From Micractinium sp. NFX-FRZ (lineage: Eukaryota; Chlorophyta; Trebouxiophyceae; Chlorellales; Chlorellaceae): a DNA stretch of 64,000 nt. The notes beneath the pieces were generated by a model, which was not told the origin of the DNA, did no database searches, and saw only the letters and a list, made by a program, of their open reading frames with translations. The DNA is taken from the NCBI GenBank assembly GCA_029339195.1, contig JAPTJF010000065.1:1-64000 (forward strand), read 5' to 3'. Below are positions 31,652 through 41,470 of this stretch, piece by piece. Position numbers and translations under genes: made by a program. The first letter of the stretch is position 1. Each line of letters starts with the position of its first letter.

Positions 31652-32576
31652 GGGGGCAGCCGCGGTGCAAGGCGGTGGGGGGTGGCACGGCCCTGACACT
31701 GTGGCCTCTGGTACCCTCCCCGCCCGCTGGCAGCAGCCCTTGCTGGCATGCGCTGCCTTTACGCATCTGGCAGCATGCACTTATATTGCATTGCATGCTT
31801 GCACTGGCAACACACGGCTGTGTAACACTCGGCAGCTGAGGAGTTGCGTCAGGTTGGGCTGGCCAGGCGGCGAGGTGCTGGGCTGGGCTGGCCGGCTTGA
31901 GCGTGGCATCTGTGCTGTGCGTGCCGTGGGCACTGACCCATCCTCGGTTGTGGTGGTGAACGGGGGGCTTGACAGGCAGGGTGCAAGCAGCGCTCCCCTG
32001 CCAGGCTGTCTCGGAGTCTGCCCGTGAGCACAGCCTCCGCTGTCTCCCCTCGCTATGCCAGAAGCAGTAGCAGGCAAGGCATGCTGCCTGGATGGCAGGC
32101 CAGGCCGCTCCTCGTGGGAGGCTTGACGTGCTTACAGCGTGGTTGACCATTTCGAGTAAGAACAAAAGGAGGCAGCAGGGCATCGGGGGGGTAGGAGCGG
32201 GATAGCATGCTGGCAATGCATTTTGGAGCACTGGCATGTGGGGGGGGCAGCATGGGAGGGGGGGGCGGCCCACCTCACGGGGGGCAAGAGCAGTACTGAT
32301 GATGTGTGTGTGTGTGTGTGTGTGTTGGCCAGGAAGGAGCGGCGGCAGGGCGTGGGGGAAGGAGCAGGCAGCCTGGCACAGGTCGCAGTCAGCGGCATCA
32401 CAGTCAGCAATCCTGCCAGCATTGCATTTGGAGGAGGGGCAGCAGGGGAGAGGGAGCGGGGAGGGATGCCATGGGGGCAGAAGGAGCAGCAGGGTGGGGG
32501 GCTCTTGGCATCATCAATGAATGCAGCAGGGGGTGTGAGGGTCTTGAAAGCATTGAACCGTCTCACGCCCTCGCTC
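31652..32576. other. Convergent 3' flanks of SPT16 and the secreted-protein gene
   Basis: Two genes end facing each other. TGTAA at 31821-31825 suits SPT16; TTACA at 32132-32136 may serve the minus-strand gene. A (TG)n tract lies at about 32302-32324. No gene is supported here. Confidence 0.45.
31821..31825 (+). terminator. Putative TGTAA polyadenylation signal of SPT16
   Basis: TGTAA lies 170 bases after the stop in the sense orientation. Confidence 0.5.
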
Positions 32577-35500
32577 TCATCCCGACTTCTCGGAGCACAC
32601 CTTGAAGACCAGGCTCCTGTCGTGTGCGCAGTTGAGCGGGTGCGCGCAGTCCTCCCAGCCCACGCAGCGGTCGCCCACCAGCTGGCTGCCGGGGCGGTAG
32701 GGGGAGGGGACGGGGGCGGGAGGCGGCGGCGGCGGCGCCTTCGGCCCCTCCTCCTCGCAATCCCCCTTCTTCTTCTTGCCGCACCCCGCGGAAGGCGCGC
32801 CGGTGCCAGCGGCGCCAGCTGCGCCCCCGCTGTCACGTGTGCCGGGGATGCAGACCTTGAGGGCCTCGTCGCACTTGGAGTACAGGGAGGCGTCGCACTC
32901 GGCGGTGGCGTCGCTGCAGGGGAGGAGGGAGGGGGTGAGCGGCAGCAGCATGGGTTTGAATACCACCGCACTCATTGCAAGGATTGCACAAAGGCGCACC
33001 AACACCTTCAGTAGCGATCGTCAACAGCAGGAGGTGGGGGGATGGCAGGCACACGGCAGCTGTAGCGGCAGCAGCAGTGTGTGGTGTTTGGGCAGCAAGC
33101 CCATGCTGCCTCAACCCCCCAACATCGATCCATCCGCCCCATTCCTCTGCACGCACCAAAACTGGACGAAGTGCGTCTTGTTTCCGTAGAGCAGGGTCAC
33201 GTGGTTGGACAGGCGTGCACCGTTCACGCCCACCTGCAGGCAGAGCCAACAAACGAGCGAGCGGGGGTGGGGTGACACGAGGCAGAGAGTTTGAGCAACA
33301 GATCAGGGGGTGGACTCCCCGAGGGGTGGACTCCCCGAGGGCGAAGCGGGCAAGGGGGGTGCAGTGCTGGCGGTTCAGGCTGGACGGGGTGGGGCACACA
33401 CACTGTGGATCCCAGGCACTGCCTACAGCAGCAGAGAAACACTGCAGGGGCAGTACCAACGGTCAGCAGCTCCAAGGCTGCAAAGGCAGAGGCAAAGGCA
33501 CCATGCAGGCCAGCTCGCCAGCTCAGCGTGCCAGCTGGCAGGGCAGCGCACTCACCGTGGCGATCACTGTCAGGTCCCCCACCACCCACTGGTCTCCAGT
33601 CACGGTGGACACCTGCAGCACGGGGGCGGGGTGCGTGGCAAGCTTGGGGTGCAGTGCGGGAGACGAGGAGGCACTTCACGGCAGGGCATGCGCACCGGCC
33701 GGCCGGCCGCGCCTGTGCTGCTGCATCCCCGTCTCCCAGTCCTCCCCTGCGCTGTTTCTGGCTTCTGCGCACCCATCACCGGGCGCATCCCTCCTGAGCA
33801 TCACAGCCCAGCCCTCAAAGGCAGGCGCACCACAGCGCAGCGCAGCGCGCAACTGCCCCTGTGCACGGCCCCGCCTGCCGAGTCTTCACTCACGTTGAGG
33901 GTCATGGGGAACTTGGTGGGGCTGAGCTGCATGCGCAGCGCGGCCCCCTTGCTGCCCGCCATGTACATGTCGAACTGCGTGATGCTCACAGCCGCGTTGC
34001 TCTCGGCATTGGAGTACACCCGCTTCAGAAGGTTGCCCAGGGCGGGCACGCTTTTGATGAAGGCCAGGACGGACACGTTCTGCCGGGAGGCGCGCATCCA
34101 AAACTGGTCGGTGGGGCGGCGGGTGAGCACGTCGACGCCCTTGAAGCCGGAGCGCCTACCGGGGGGTAACGGTCGGGGCCGCCAGCACAGGGTCATATGG
34201 TCAGCTGGGAGGCTGGGAACACCTGCTCTCATGGCGATGTGCATGCCGCCCGGCTCCAGCCCCCTGGCCTGTGAGGTCCCTGCATGCATGTCACCCCATC
34301 CCCCTGCACACACGCATCTGCCCGCGCACCCCTCTGCACCTCTCATCCCCCTTACGGCCCCAACGCCCCTCCCGCTGTCCCCACACCTGCGCCCCTCCCT
34401 CCAGCCCCTCCCCACCACTCACTGCAGTGGCAGCTCGAAACGGCCCCACAGCTTGACGGGCGGCGCGACGGCGAGCTTGAGTGAGACGGACAGGAACTGC
34501 TCGTCCCGGAACAGCACCCAGGCCCAGGGTTGGCCCCCCAGGTCCAGCACCGCGCTTTGCATGCTGGCCAGGCTGGCGCCCCGGCCCTTGGACTGCAGGC
34601 CCAGCAGGAAGGTGCGGCCCCGGGGGATGGACAGCGTGTCCAGCGAGATTTCTGCGCCTGCAGGTGAGGCATGCGGCGGGGAGTGGGGGAGACCAGTGGG
34701 GAGTGGAGTGGGAGTGTGGGAGACAAGTGGGGGGGCTAGGCAGGAAGGAGAGCAAGTGGGGGAAGCGCACAGGCGGCAAGTCGGGCATGGCTTGAGAGGA
34801 GGGCGTGCGAAGGGAGGAAGCGGCAGCGCTGGCACGACCCCGCCTCATGGCGTCAGCGGCTCAGCCACCTGGAGACCTGAAATCGCCGATCGGCGTGATA
34901 CACACGTGCTTCCTAGCTGCAGGTGGGGCGCCACTTTTACCAACATGAGGACACCAAAACCTCGAGTGCCAGCCCCTCACCCGAGTTGTTCATGCGTGGG
35001 GGGTCAATCTGCCAGAACGAGGGGGGCGCCTTGGGGGCGCGCCAGTCGGGGGGCGGCACCGACACGGACCAGGAATAGTAGAAGCGGGTGGGCTTGACGG
35101 CCAGGCTCACGCCCTGGCCCTGCAATGCGGTGAGATGAGAGGGGGGTGGATGAGAGCGGTGGGTGGGGGTGGCAAAGTGAGGGCAGACCACCAACCGCAT
35201 CCAGTGTTGCATTCAATCTGTGGCCACATGCCCACCCTTTGTCCCCGTCTCTTCTTGTGTCTCCAACACCCCCACATGCCGTGCCCTGCCCGGCGGCTCG
35301 CCGCTTCAGCTCACCGACGCCACCACGTGGTGCGTCATGCCCTGCTGCCCCTCAGCCCATCACCCTCCTTGGTCCCACCCACTCACCGACACCACCACGT
35401 GGCGCGTCATGCCCTTGAACCCCAGGAAGACGTTCATCTCGCAGGGGTCCAGCGCCACGCACATGGAGAGGCGGGGGGCCATGCGCGTGTACTTGGCGCG

Positions 35501-37133
35501 CAGGTTGGCCAGGGCGGGCAGTCCCTTGATGTCCTTGGCCTTGGGCAGGGAGGACAGCCTGCCGGGGCGGGGCGGCACAAGGGGGGGACGGAGCGTGAGT
35601 TGAGTGTGAGGGAGGGGGTGGGGGGTATGCTCTTACCATCTACCTGTTGCGTGTGATTCTTGGGCCATTCTCAGGAGAGGTAATGGGCGGAAGCAGGGGA
35701 GGAAGGGGTTGGGATTGGAGTCCACAGGACGCAGGGACGGCCCACACTGCTCGCCTGGCAAGGGCATGCACGCTGTGCCGCGCTGTGCTCCACGACCCGC
35801 GCCCCCCTGCATCTCCGTCCCGCTTGCCCCACCAGAACCGCTCGGCCAACACTGCAACCACTGCTTCTGCATGCACCCCCCTGCCGGCACCCTCAGGGAC
35901 GGCTCTCCAAAACACACACACTTGGGTGAGGACCATGAAGCAGTCCCGCCAGCACCCCCGGTCCCTCCCCCTCAGCGCAGTCCTGTCCCCCCGCCCCATC
36001 CCATGCACCACTCGCTCACTCGCTCACTCACTCAGGGAAGGCTCCGAAGATGTAGTAAGGAGAGTGCTTCAAGCCGGTGTACATCGGCGCTGCCTCGCAG
36101 GCAGGCAGCCCCGCCGCCTTTGTCCACGGCTTGCCGTTGCCCGCCAGGCGCAGGGCCTCGCTGGACTGCATCGCCGGCTCCTTGCAGTTGTGGTAGCTGT
36201 CGGGCAGCTGGTCGTACAGCCTGCAGCAAGTATAGGGTGGGCAGGCGAGGCGGACCACTGTGTTCACAAGTCGGGTGCAGGGCTGCTTGTGCTTGTGTGA
36301 GTTTCGGGGCTGCTTGCCGTAGAGCGTGCGGGTGAGGGTGGGGCGGCTGGGCTGCTTGGAATGATGGAAACGTGTCAAAGCTTCCAAGCGCTGCCCGGGA
36401 TTGCATCCCCCCTCACACACGCACATTATCCACAGCTACCCACACAGGCAGCCGCTGCCAAGGTGCTGCCAGCAGGCTGTTCTGGCGTATGCTGCCCCAG
36501 CGGCCGCCCAACCCTGGCCCTTGCCTCACATCTTGATTGCGTCATTGTAGGGCAGCACGGTGCGCAGGTCGGTGACCGGCTCGAAGCCGAGGACGGTGAG
36601 GTCGGGGATGTTTGGGTTGGTGAGGGTGAGGCTTAGGTCAGGGGCGGAGTAGAAGGAGGAGGCGGTGCACTTGAGCGAGTCGCTGGCGGCGCACTTGCGC
36701 TTGGCTGGGCCCTTGCGCGCGGCTGCGGCATAGGAAGGCAGGAACGGAGGCGCCGAGTTTCAGGCTACACTGACGGGTGTGGGAGGGCTGCGGGAGGCGC
36801 CAGGTTGGCCGGGAGAGAAGGGGCCAAGGAGTGCCGCGGGGGGCGGCGGGAGCAGGCGCCATCGCCACCGGCAGCGACGCGCCAGTGGCTTTCGCTGCCC
36901 GTCGGGGCGCTGCCCACCTCAGATCTAGTCTGACACAAGCCATTTACACGGCAGGCGGCGCCCGGTGAGGTGCATGGCTGCCAGCCGCATGACGGTTGCG
37001 CCCAACAACCCGCCACGCTGAGCCCCCCGAGTCACGTCGGCCAACCAAGCCCACCTGCTGCCTGTTGTGGCGCTAAGATCGCCAGGCATAGTATGCCTAG
37101 CGCGACCGCGACGCCGCGGCCTGGCATTGTCAT
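32577..37133 (-). CDS. Secreted protein of unknown family
   Basis: I do not recognise this family. The first exon (37055-37133) encodes MTMPGRGVAVALGILCLAIL followed by APQQAA, a clear signal peptide. It splices in frame to 36530-36722 (RKGPAKRKCAASDSLKCTAS ... PNIPDLTVLGFEPVTDL). Then come an exon near 36034-36220 (LYDQLPDSYHNCKEPAMQSS ... HSPYYIFGAFPE) and one near 35387-35562 (LSSLPKAKDIKGLPALANLR ... MCVALDPCEMNVFLGFKGMT). Further exons around 35115, 34640, 34430-34160, 33990, 33600 and 33230 give beta-rich sequence (VSLAVKPTRFYYSWSVSVPP, FLLGLQSKGRGASLASM). The last exon has a Pro-rich linker and ends CVGWEDCAHPLNCAHDRSLV then FKVCSEKSG. Recurrent Cys residues suggest an extracellular, disulfide-bonded, perhaps wall-associated protein. 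Exon ends in the middle are approximate. Confidence 0.7.
35310..35347 (-). repeat. Intronic copy of an exon end with its donor (secreted-protein gene)
   Basis: Plus-strand CTCACCGACGCCACCACGTG then GTGCGTCATGCCC repeats the real exon end and donor at 35383-35414 (CTCACCGACACCACCACGTG then GCGCGTCATGCCC). Only two differences occur in the shared 33 bases. The offset is 72 bp, a multiple of three. Both copies keep the GT donor, so alternative use is conceivable. Confidence 0.85.
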
Positions 37134-37843
37134 GAATGCGCCGGGTTGAGCTAGCACGGGCGGCACTCCCCCACTGCTCTTTGATGTAGAGAAGAAATTG
37201 GGTTGCTAGAACGCAGTTCCAAGACGAGGCAGCACTGAGCGTAGCAGGCGGCCCACACCGTGCTGTCCCTGCTGTGCCGCCAATCGCCATGGCGCGCCAG
37301 CCTACGCCACGACAGCACCGGGGCAGGTGCAATGTGGTGGTCAGGTGTACCGTGGTTGTTCATGCCACCCCAATTCCAGCATCATGTTGTTATTGCTGCA
37401 GCACACAGCGCACGACAATGCGGTGCTCAGGTTAACTCAGGTACCCCTCTTGGCAGCTCAGCTGCCCCAACTCAGTTACACAGCGAGTTTGCAGCCAGCA
37501 AGGCTGGTAGATTGCCGAGCATTCCACGGTGCTTGCACTTGAAATGCAGGATGAGCATGACGAGTCGGTAAGGAGACACGCGTGGTTGGGTGGCGCGACG
37601 AAAGCACTGCGTGCGGTGCCCGTGTTGCTTTTTGGCCTGGCTCATTTACCAAACGTCGAAGAGACATGCACACCCCATTGGGCCGGCCAGAAGGACTCGT
37701 GGTACTATGCAAACATTTCAAATACTTCGTGCGCTTCGTGGCGAACAATGCCAGCACATTGCCAGCACGCCAGCGGGCCCTTCTTTCCAGCTTGCACACC
37801 GCCGCCGCGGCGCCACCTCAGCCGGTCTCGATCCTGGCAGCTC
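37134..37843. other. Gap between the CHRD gene stop and the secreted-protein start
   Basis: Both genes run on the minus strand. TTACA at 37476-37480 (TGTAA on the minus strand, about 365 bases past the CHRD stop) may be its polyadenylation signal. The sequence is AT-richer than in exons. No further gene is supported. Confidence 0.4.
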
Positions 37844-39827
37844 TCACGCCCACTGGACCTGGCCGCGCACGACGCCATCAGGGTTGGCTGCACAATGCAA
37901 AGTGCAAGTTGGGAAGGATGAATGTCATTGACTTGAAGAACAAGATAGGCTTCCCTTGCCCACATACCGGCACAGGATTCCCCCCGCTGCCTCCTGTCCC
38001 CCGGGCCCGGGCCCACCATCTCCTTTCCTCTCCAATCCTCATCCCACCCCTAGGACGAGGCTGTTGCACCCACATGGAAGGGGGTGTCTGGCTGCCAGCC
38101 GGAGCTGAGGCCCCGCCAGGCGGGGACGGTGCAACCGCCTGGCGGGGCCTCAGCTCCGGCTGGCAGCCAGACACACCCTTCCCCGTGGATGGGGTGCAAC
38201 AGCCTTGTCCCTGCTCCAACCGCGTGCAGGGCTGCGCCCATGCCTGCGCCCCACAGCCTGGCATCGGGTATTGAATGAGATGCCGGGGAGTCGAGGGCCA
38301 GAGCAGGCGTGCGGCCTGGCGTGCGGAGCCGTCCCTAACAGGTCGGTTCACGCGTGCGGCATTGTGACGTGCCCCCTCACCAACGGAGTGGATGTTCACG
38401 TACGCCCCGGAAGTCTGCATGGCAGCCAGGAGCAGGGCCAGAAAGGGGGGCAGCACAGTTGGGTGGTGGGTGGCTAGGTGGCTGCATGCCGGGGCGCTCC
38501 CTGCAGCCGCCTGCGCGCACAGCAACAGCGCAATCACACACGTTGGACGTGCATGGTCGGCCCCAAGTCATGGCCCAGGGGCCGGAAGCTAGCTTGCCAA
38601 TGCCAGCTGGGACGCAGGGTGGGCTTCCAGGCCAGGTCCCCTTGGCTTTGACATCTCTGGCACAGGCAGCGCGTCAACGGGCGAGGCGTCCGAGGCACAG
38701 GTGGCGCCAGCTGGCCCTGAATGCTCACCCTGAATGTGTTGATCAGGTCCTGCATCGACTTGCCCATCAGAGGGCCACCAAAGTCGGCAGCCGTGAACTT
38801 GCCGTTGAAGTTCACTGCGGGCGCGTGGGGCGGACGGGCGAGGGGGTAGGTTGGGAAGGAGTGAGGCACGGGATGGAGCGAGGCACGGAGGTGCGCGCTG
38901 GGCTGCTTACATCGGCAAACACAAGCACGGGGAGGAGCCCAGCGTTTCGCCGTGCAAAGGCGGCACCGGCACATCACGTCGATAACACGCACAGGGCGGC
39001 CGGGCCATGCACAGCATCCTCCCGCAGGAGGCAACAGACGCCTTTGTGCCCCAGGGGCGGGTCAGCTCACGTGCTCCGGACTGGGGTGGGTTCAGCATGG
39101 GCAGGGCCTGCGTGCCACTGGTGGCGGCGCTGCCCTGTCCCACAGGCACGAGGAAGACGACAATAGGACCATTGGTGCTGGCGTTGCCCTGCAGAGGCAG
39201 AGGATGCAAGGGTTTGGGGTTAGGGTTTGGTGGCAGAAACAGATGCTGGGAAAGCAGAGCATCGGGGGGCCCACTTGGACGGCCCAACACAGTGCCGGGA
39301 GGGTGAGCAGGCGGTCTGCCAGCACAAACAAGGCTGACCCGGCATCGCAGCAGGCAAAGTGCTCGTCCAAACCTCTGCCCAGGCAGAGGGTCACTGACAG
39401 ATGGGCCGTGGGGGAGACCTTTACCTGACACACCCGCCAGCACCGCCCCTACACCACCCACCCACCCACCCACTTACTGCATGAATGTGCGCCATGACAA
39501 CCTGCTGCGCCTCCGTCACCTCAAGAGTCCACTCCATTGTGTCCCCAGACAGCAGAGCGTTCCACAGCCCGCTGGTGGGCGTGTTCAGCGGGGGAACCTG
39601 CGGAGGTGTACCGGGGTGGGAGTGGGAGGGGCACGGCGCACCCCGGAGGGGCAAGAGGCCTGCCGGCGGGCGGGTTGGGGACTCGCCGCCACCGCCCCAT
39701 TCAGCTCCTCACGCACCTGGTTCGCCCCATTCAGCTCCGCCACTGCTCCGCCCTGAGCAGTGCTGCGTGGCAGCAGGGCAAGCGCCAGGCAGAAGGAGGC
39801 CAGGAGCAGCAGGCTGGGAGCCTTCAT
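37844..39827 (-). CDS. Small secreted CHRD-domain protein
   Basis: Six exons join in frame to about 175 residues. The first (39717-39827) encodes a signal peptide, MKAPSLLLLASFCLALALLP then RSTAQ, followed by AVAELNGANQ. The second (39478-39597) has VPPLNTPTSGLWNALLSGDT then EWTLEVTEAQQVVMAHIHA. The third has GNASTNGPIVVFLVP. The fourth has FNGKFTAADFGGPLMGKSMQ then DLINTFR. The fifth (38381-38414) has TSGAYVNIHSV and the last (37844-37889) ANPDGVVRGQV then QWA and a stop. The order AHIHxG, GPIVVFL, AYVNIHS, NPDGxVRGQ is the CHRD (chordin) domain, present in many bacterial, plant and algal secreted proteins; its role is unclear. The last intron holds a 148-bp palindrome. Because the terminal exon completes the CHRD domain and stops, this is a separate gene from its downstream neighbour. 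Confidence 0.8.
38058..38205. repeat. 148-bp palindrome (long inverted repeat) in an intron
   Basis: The arms 38084-38123 and 38135-38174 are perfect 40-base inverted copies around an 11-base loop (GGACGGTGCAA). Pairing continues imperfectly outward to 38058 and 38205 (AGGCTGTTGCACCC against GGGGTGCAACAGCCT). It lies in the last intron of the CHRD gene. It could be a fold-back element, a degraded MITE or a small-RNA precursor. No flanking target-site duplication is obvious. Confidence 0.9.
39210..39230. repeat. Short telomere-like tract
   Basis: GGGTTTGGGGTTAGGGTTTGG lies in an intron of the CHRD gene, close to but not exactly repeats of TTTAGGG, the usual plant and Chlorella telomere unit. 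At about 21 bases it is too short to indicate a former chromosome end. Confidence 0.5.
39692..39709 (-). repeat. Intronic copy of an exon end (CHRD gene)
   Basis: Just past the donor of the first exon, the intron repeats GGAGCTGAATGGGGCG, identical over 16 bases to the exon's own GCGGAGCTGAATGGGGCGAA at about 39724-39743. The offset is about 32 bp. Confidence 0.7.
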
Positions 39828-41470
39828 CCTGGGCGGGGCTGGCAGGTGCGGGTGCAGCGGACTGGCTTCGAGCCGCAGGCAGGGAGTGGGGATTGTGTGT
39901 GGTGCTGTTGTCACTGAAGATTTCGCACCATCCAACGCCTCAGACCGCCACGTCAGGATGCGCACCTACAAGGTTGAGCACGAGGATGCCGCCTAGTTTG
40001 CCCTGCATCCACGTGCTGTGAAGCCCCAAATGTCGACAAAGCCCGAGTCTGAGCTAGTGTTTAACTGCTCGCTCTGCGTCCACCGCTGCCTAGGTTCCCT
40101 CTGCCTGCCTGCTCACCTTCCCATCCCTGCCCCATCCTCTCCTCCTCCCCATCCTGCCCCCACCACTCCCCAGCCCCCCGCCATGAGCCTTGCCAGATGG
40201 AATGCAACACGAGGTGGAGGGCAGCTTGAGGGCAAGGGGGGTGCTCTCTCTGATGCCATGCCGCTGCGAGTGCGGGGAGGGAGGGCAGCAGTGGGAGGGG
40301 TAGGCCTTACAAGCCTATCAATTGACACGAGTACAGATCTGGGCCATGGAGCTGGGACCTGGTTTCTCAGGGTATTATCTTGTGGGGTAGAGCGTTGTTT
40401 GCTCGGGTGAGATCACTAGGGCTGGCAGAGCTGTTGAGGGCAGTCAGGAATGCCCACCGAACAGAGGGAGCCCAGGTGAGGAGACTTACTGCTCTTGGGC
40501 AGCACTGGTAGTGGGGAACAGAGAGCAAGAAAAGGGGGCAAGAGGCCGTGAGCCTGCCCCTCCCTGGCTCCCAGGCTGCGTGTCAGAAGGGGACAAGAGG
40601 CTGGCAAGCCTGCCCCTATGGCTAGGGATGGGGTAAGAGGCCGTGAGCCTGCCCCTCCCTGGCTCCCAGGCTACGGGCCAGAAGGGGCCAAGAGGCTGGC
40701 AAGCCTGCCCCTGTGGCTAGGAAAGGGAACAAGAGGCCGTGAGCCTGCCCCTCCCTGGCTCCCAGGCTGCACCACGCCGGCGGGATCGGCGCAGGGCAGG
40801 AGCTACCTTGCCAGCCAGGATTGGCTTGCTGGAGTGATGCACCCGGTAATGGACGGCATAGAGTTGCGACTGGCCCAGACGTGGGTGGCTGCTCGTCTCC
40901 CTCGCTCACTTTCCCCCTGACAACTGGGCGGCCAGGCATTGACATTGTACCCTGCAGCGTGACATGGGGTTCTGATATGCTGCTGTAAGCTTGGTGCATA
41001 TAGCTTGTAGAGGGATACCTTTCATCGCTCCTCATATGGAGCGCAAAAACAGCGATGGCGGCAAGACTCTCAGGGCAGCTGCCCTCTCGACTGCATGTCC
41101 CAGGGGGCAATGGCGCCCTTGGTTCATGCTAATGCATGGCGACGTGGAAAACGAGGCAGAAGGAATGGGAGTACAGGGAGGGAGCGGCTAACGGGCCCGT
41201 GTGTGTGAGCATGGCAGGAGCAAACCGAGGCAATGGGGGATGAATGCACACAGCGTCACGGGGGGAAACAATCCAAAATCTGCTGACGACCCTAATCTAT
41301 GCACGGAAGAATACAACCCAGATTCAACAAAGGCAGTCGGTCAGGCCCCGGGGCGGGGCGGCAGCACGCGAGGTGTGCTGGGGGACGTGGCAGGGTACAT
41401 TAGTTGGGCAATGTGGAGGCACCATGCCAGCTGGAGCCTGGCTGGCTCAGTGCGCCTGGCTGGCCATGGC
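39828..41470. other. 1.6 kb between the E-Syt-like gene end and the CHRD gene start
   Basis: Both flanking genes run on the minus strand, so this holds the CHRD upstream region and the E-Syt-like 3' flank. It contains a 95-bp tandem repeat at 40541-40772. I see no supported gene. Confidence 0.45.
40541..40772. repeat. Tandem repeat, about 95-bp unit, 2.4 copies
   Basis: Units start at 40541, 40636 and 40733 with AGAGGCCGTGAGCCTGCCCC. Each has an internal half-repeat AGAGGCTGGCAAGCCTGCCC. Copies differ by a few bases and small indels. The repeat is intergenic. Confidence 0.9.

Noticed and set aside
33310..35097. 595-residue plus-strand open frame
   Set aside because: It runs antisense across exons and introns of the secreted-protein gene and its translation is low-complexity with no family motif. 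Long shadow frames are expected at this GC content.
32577..39827. One large gene joining the CHRD exons to the downstream secreted-protein exons
   Set aside because: The CHRD domain is completed by a terminal exon with a stop at 37844-37846, and a separate signal-peptide start exists at 37133 that splices in frame to the next exons.
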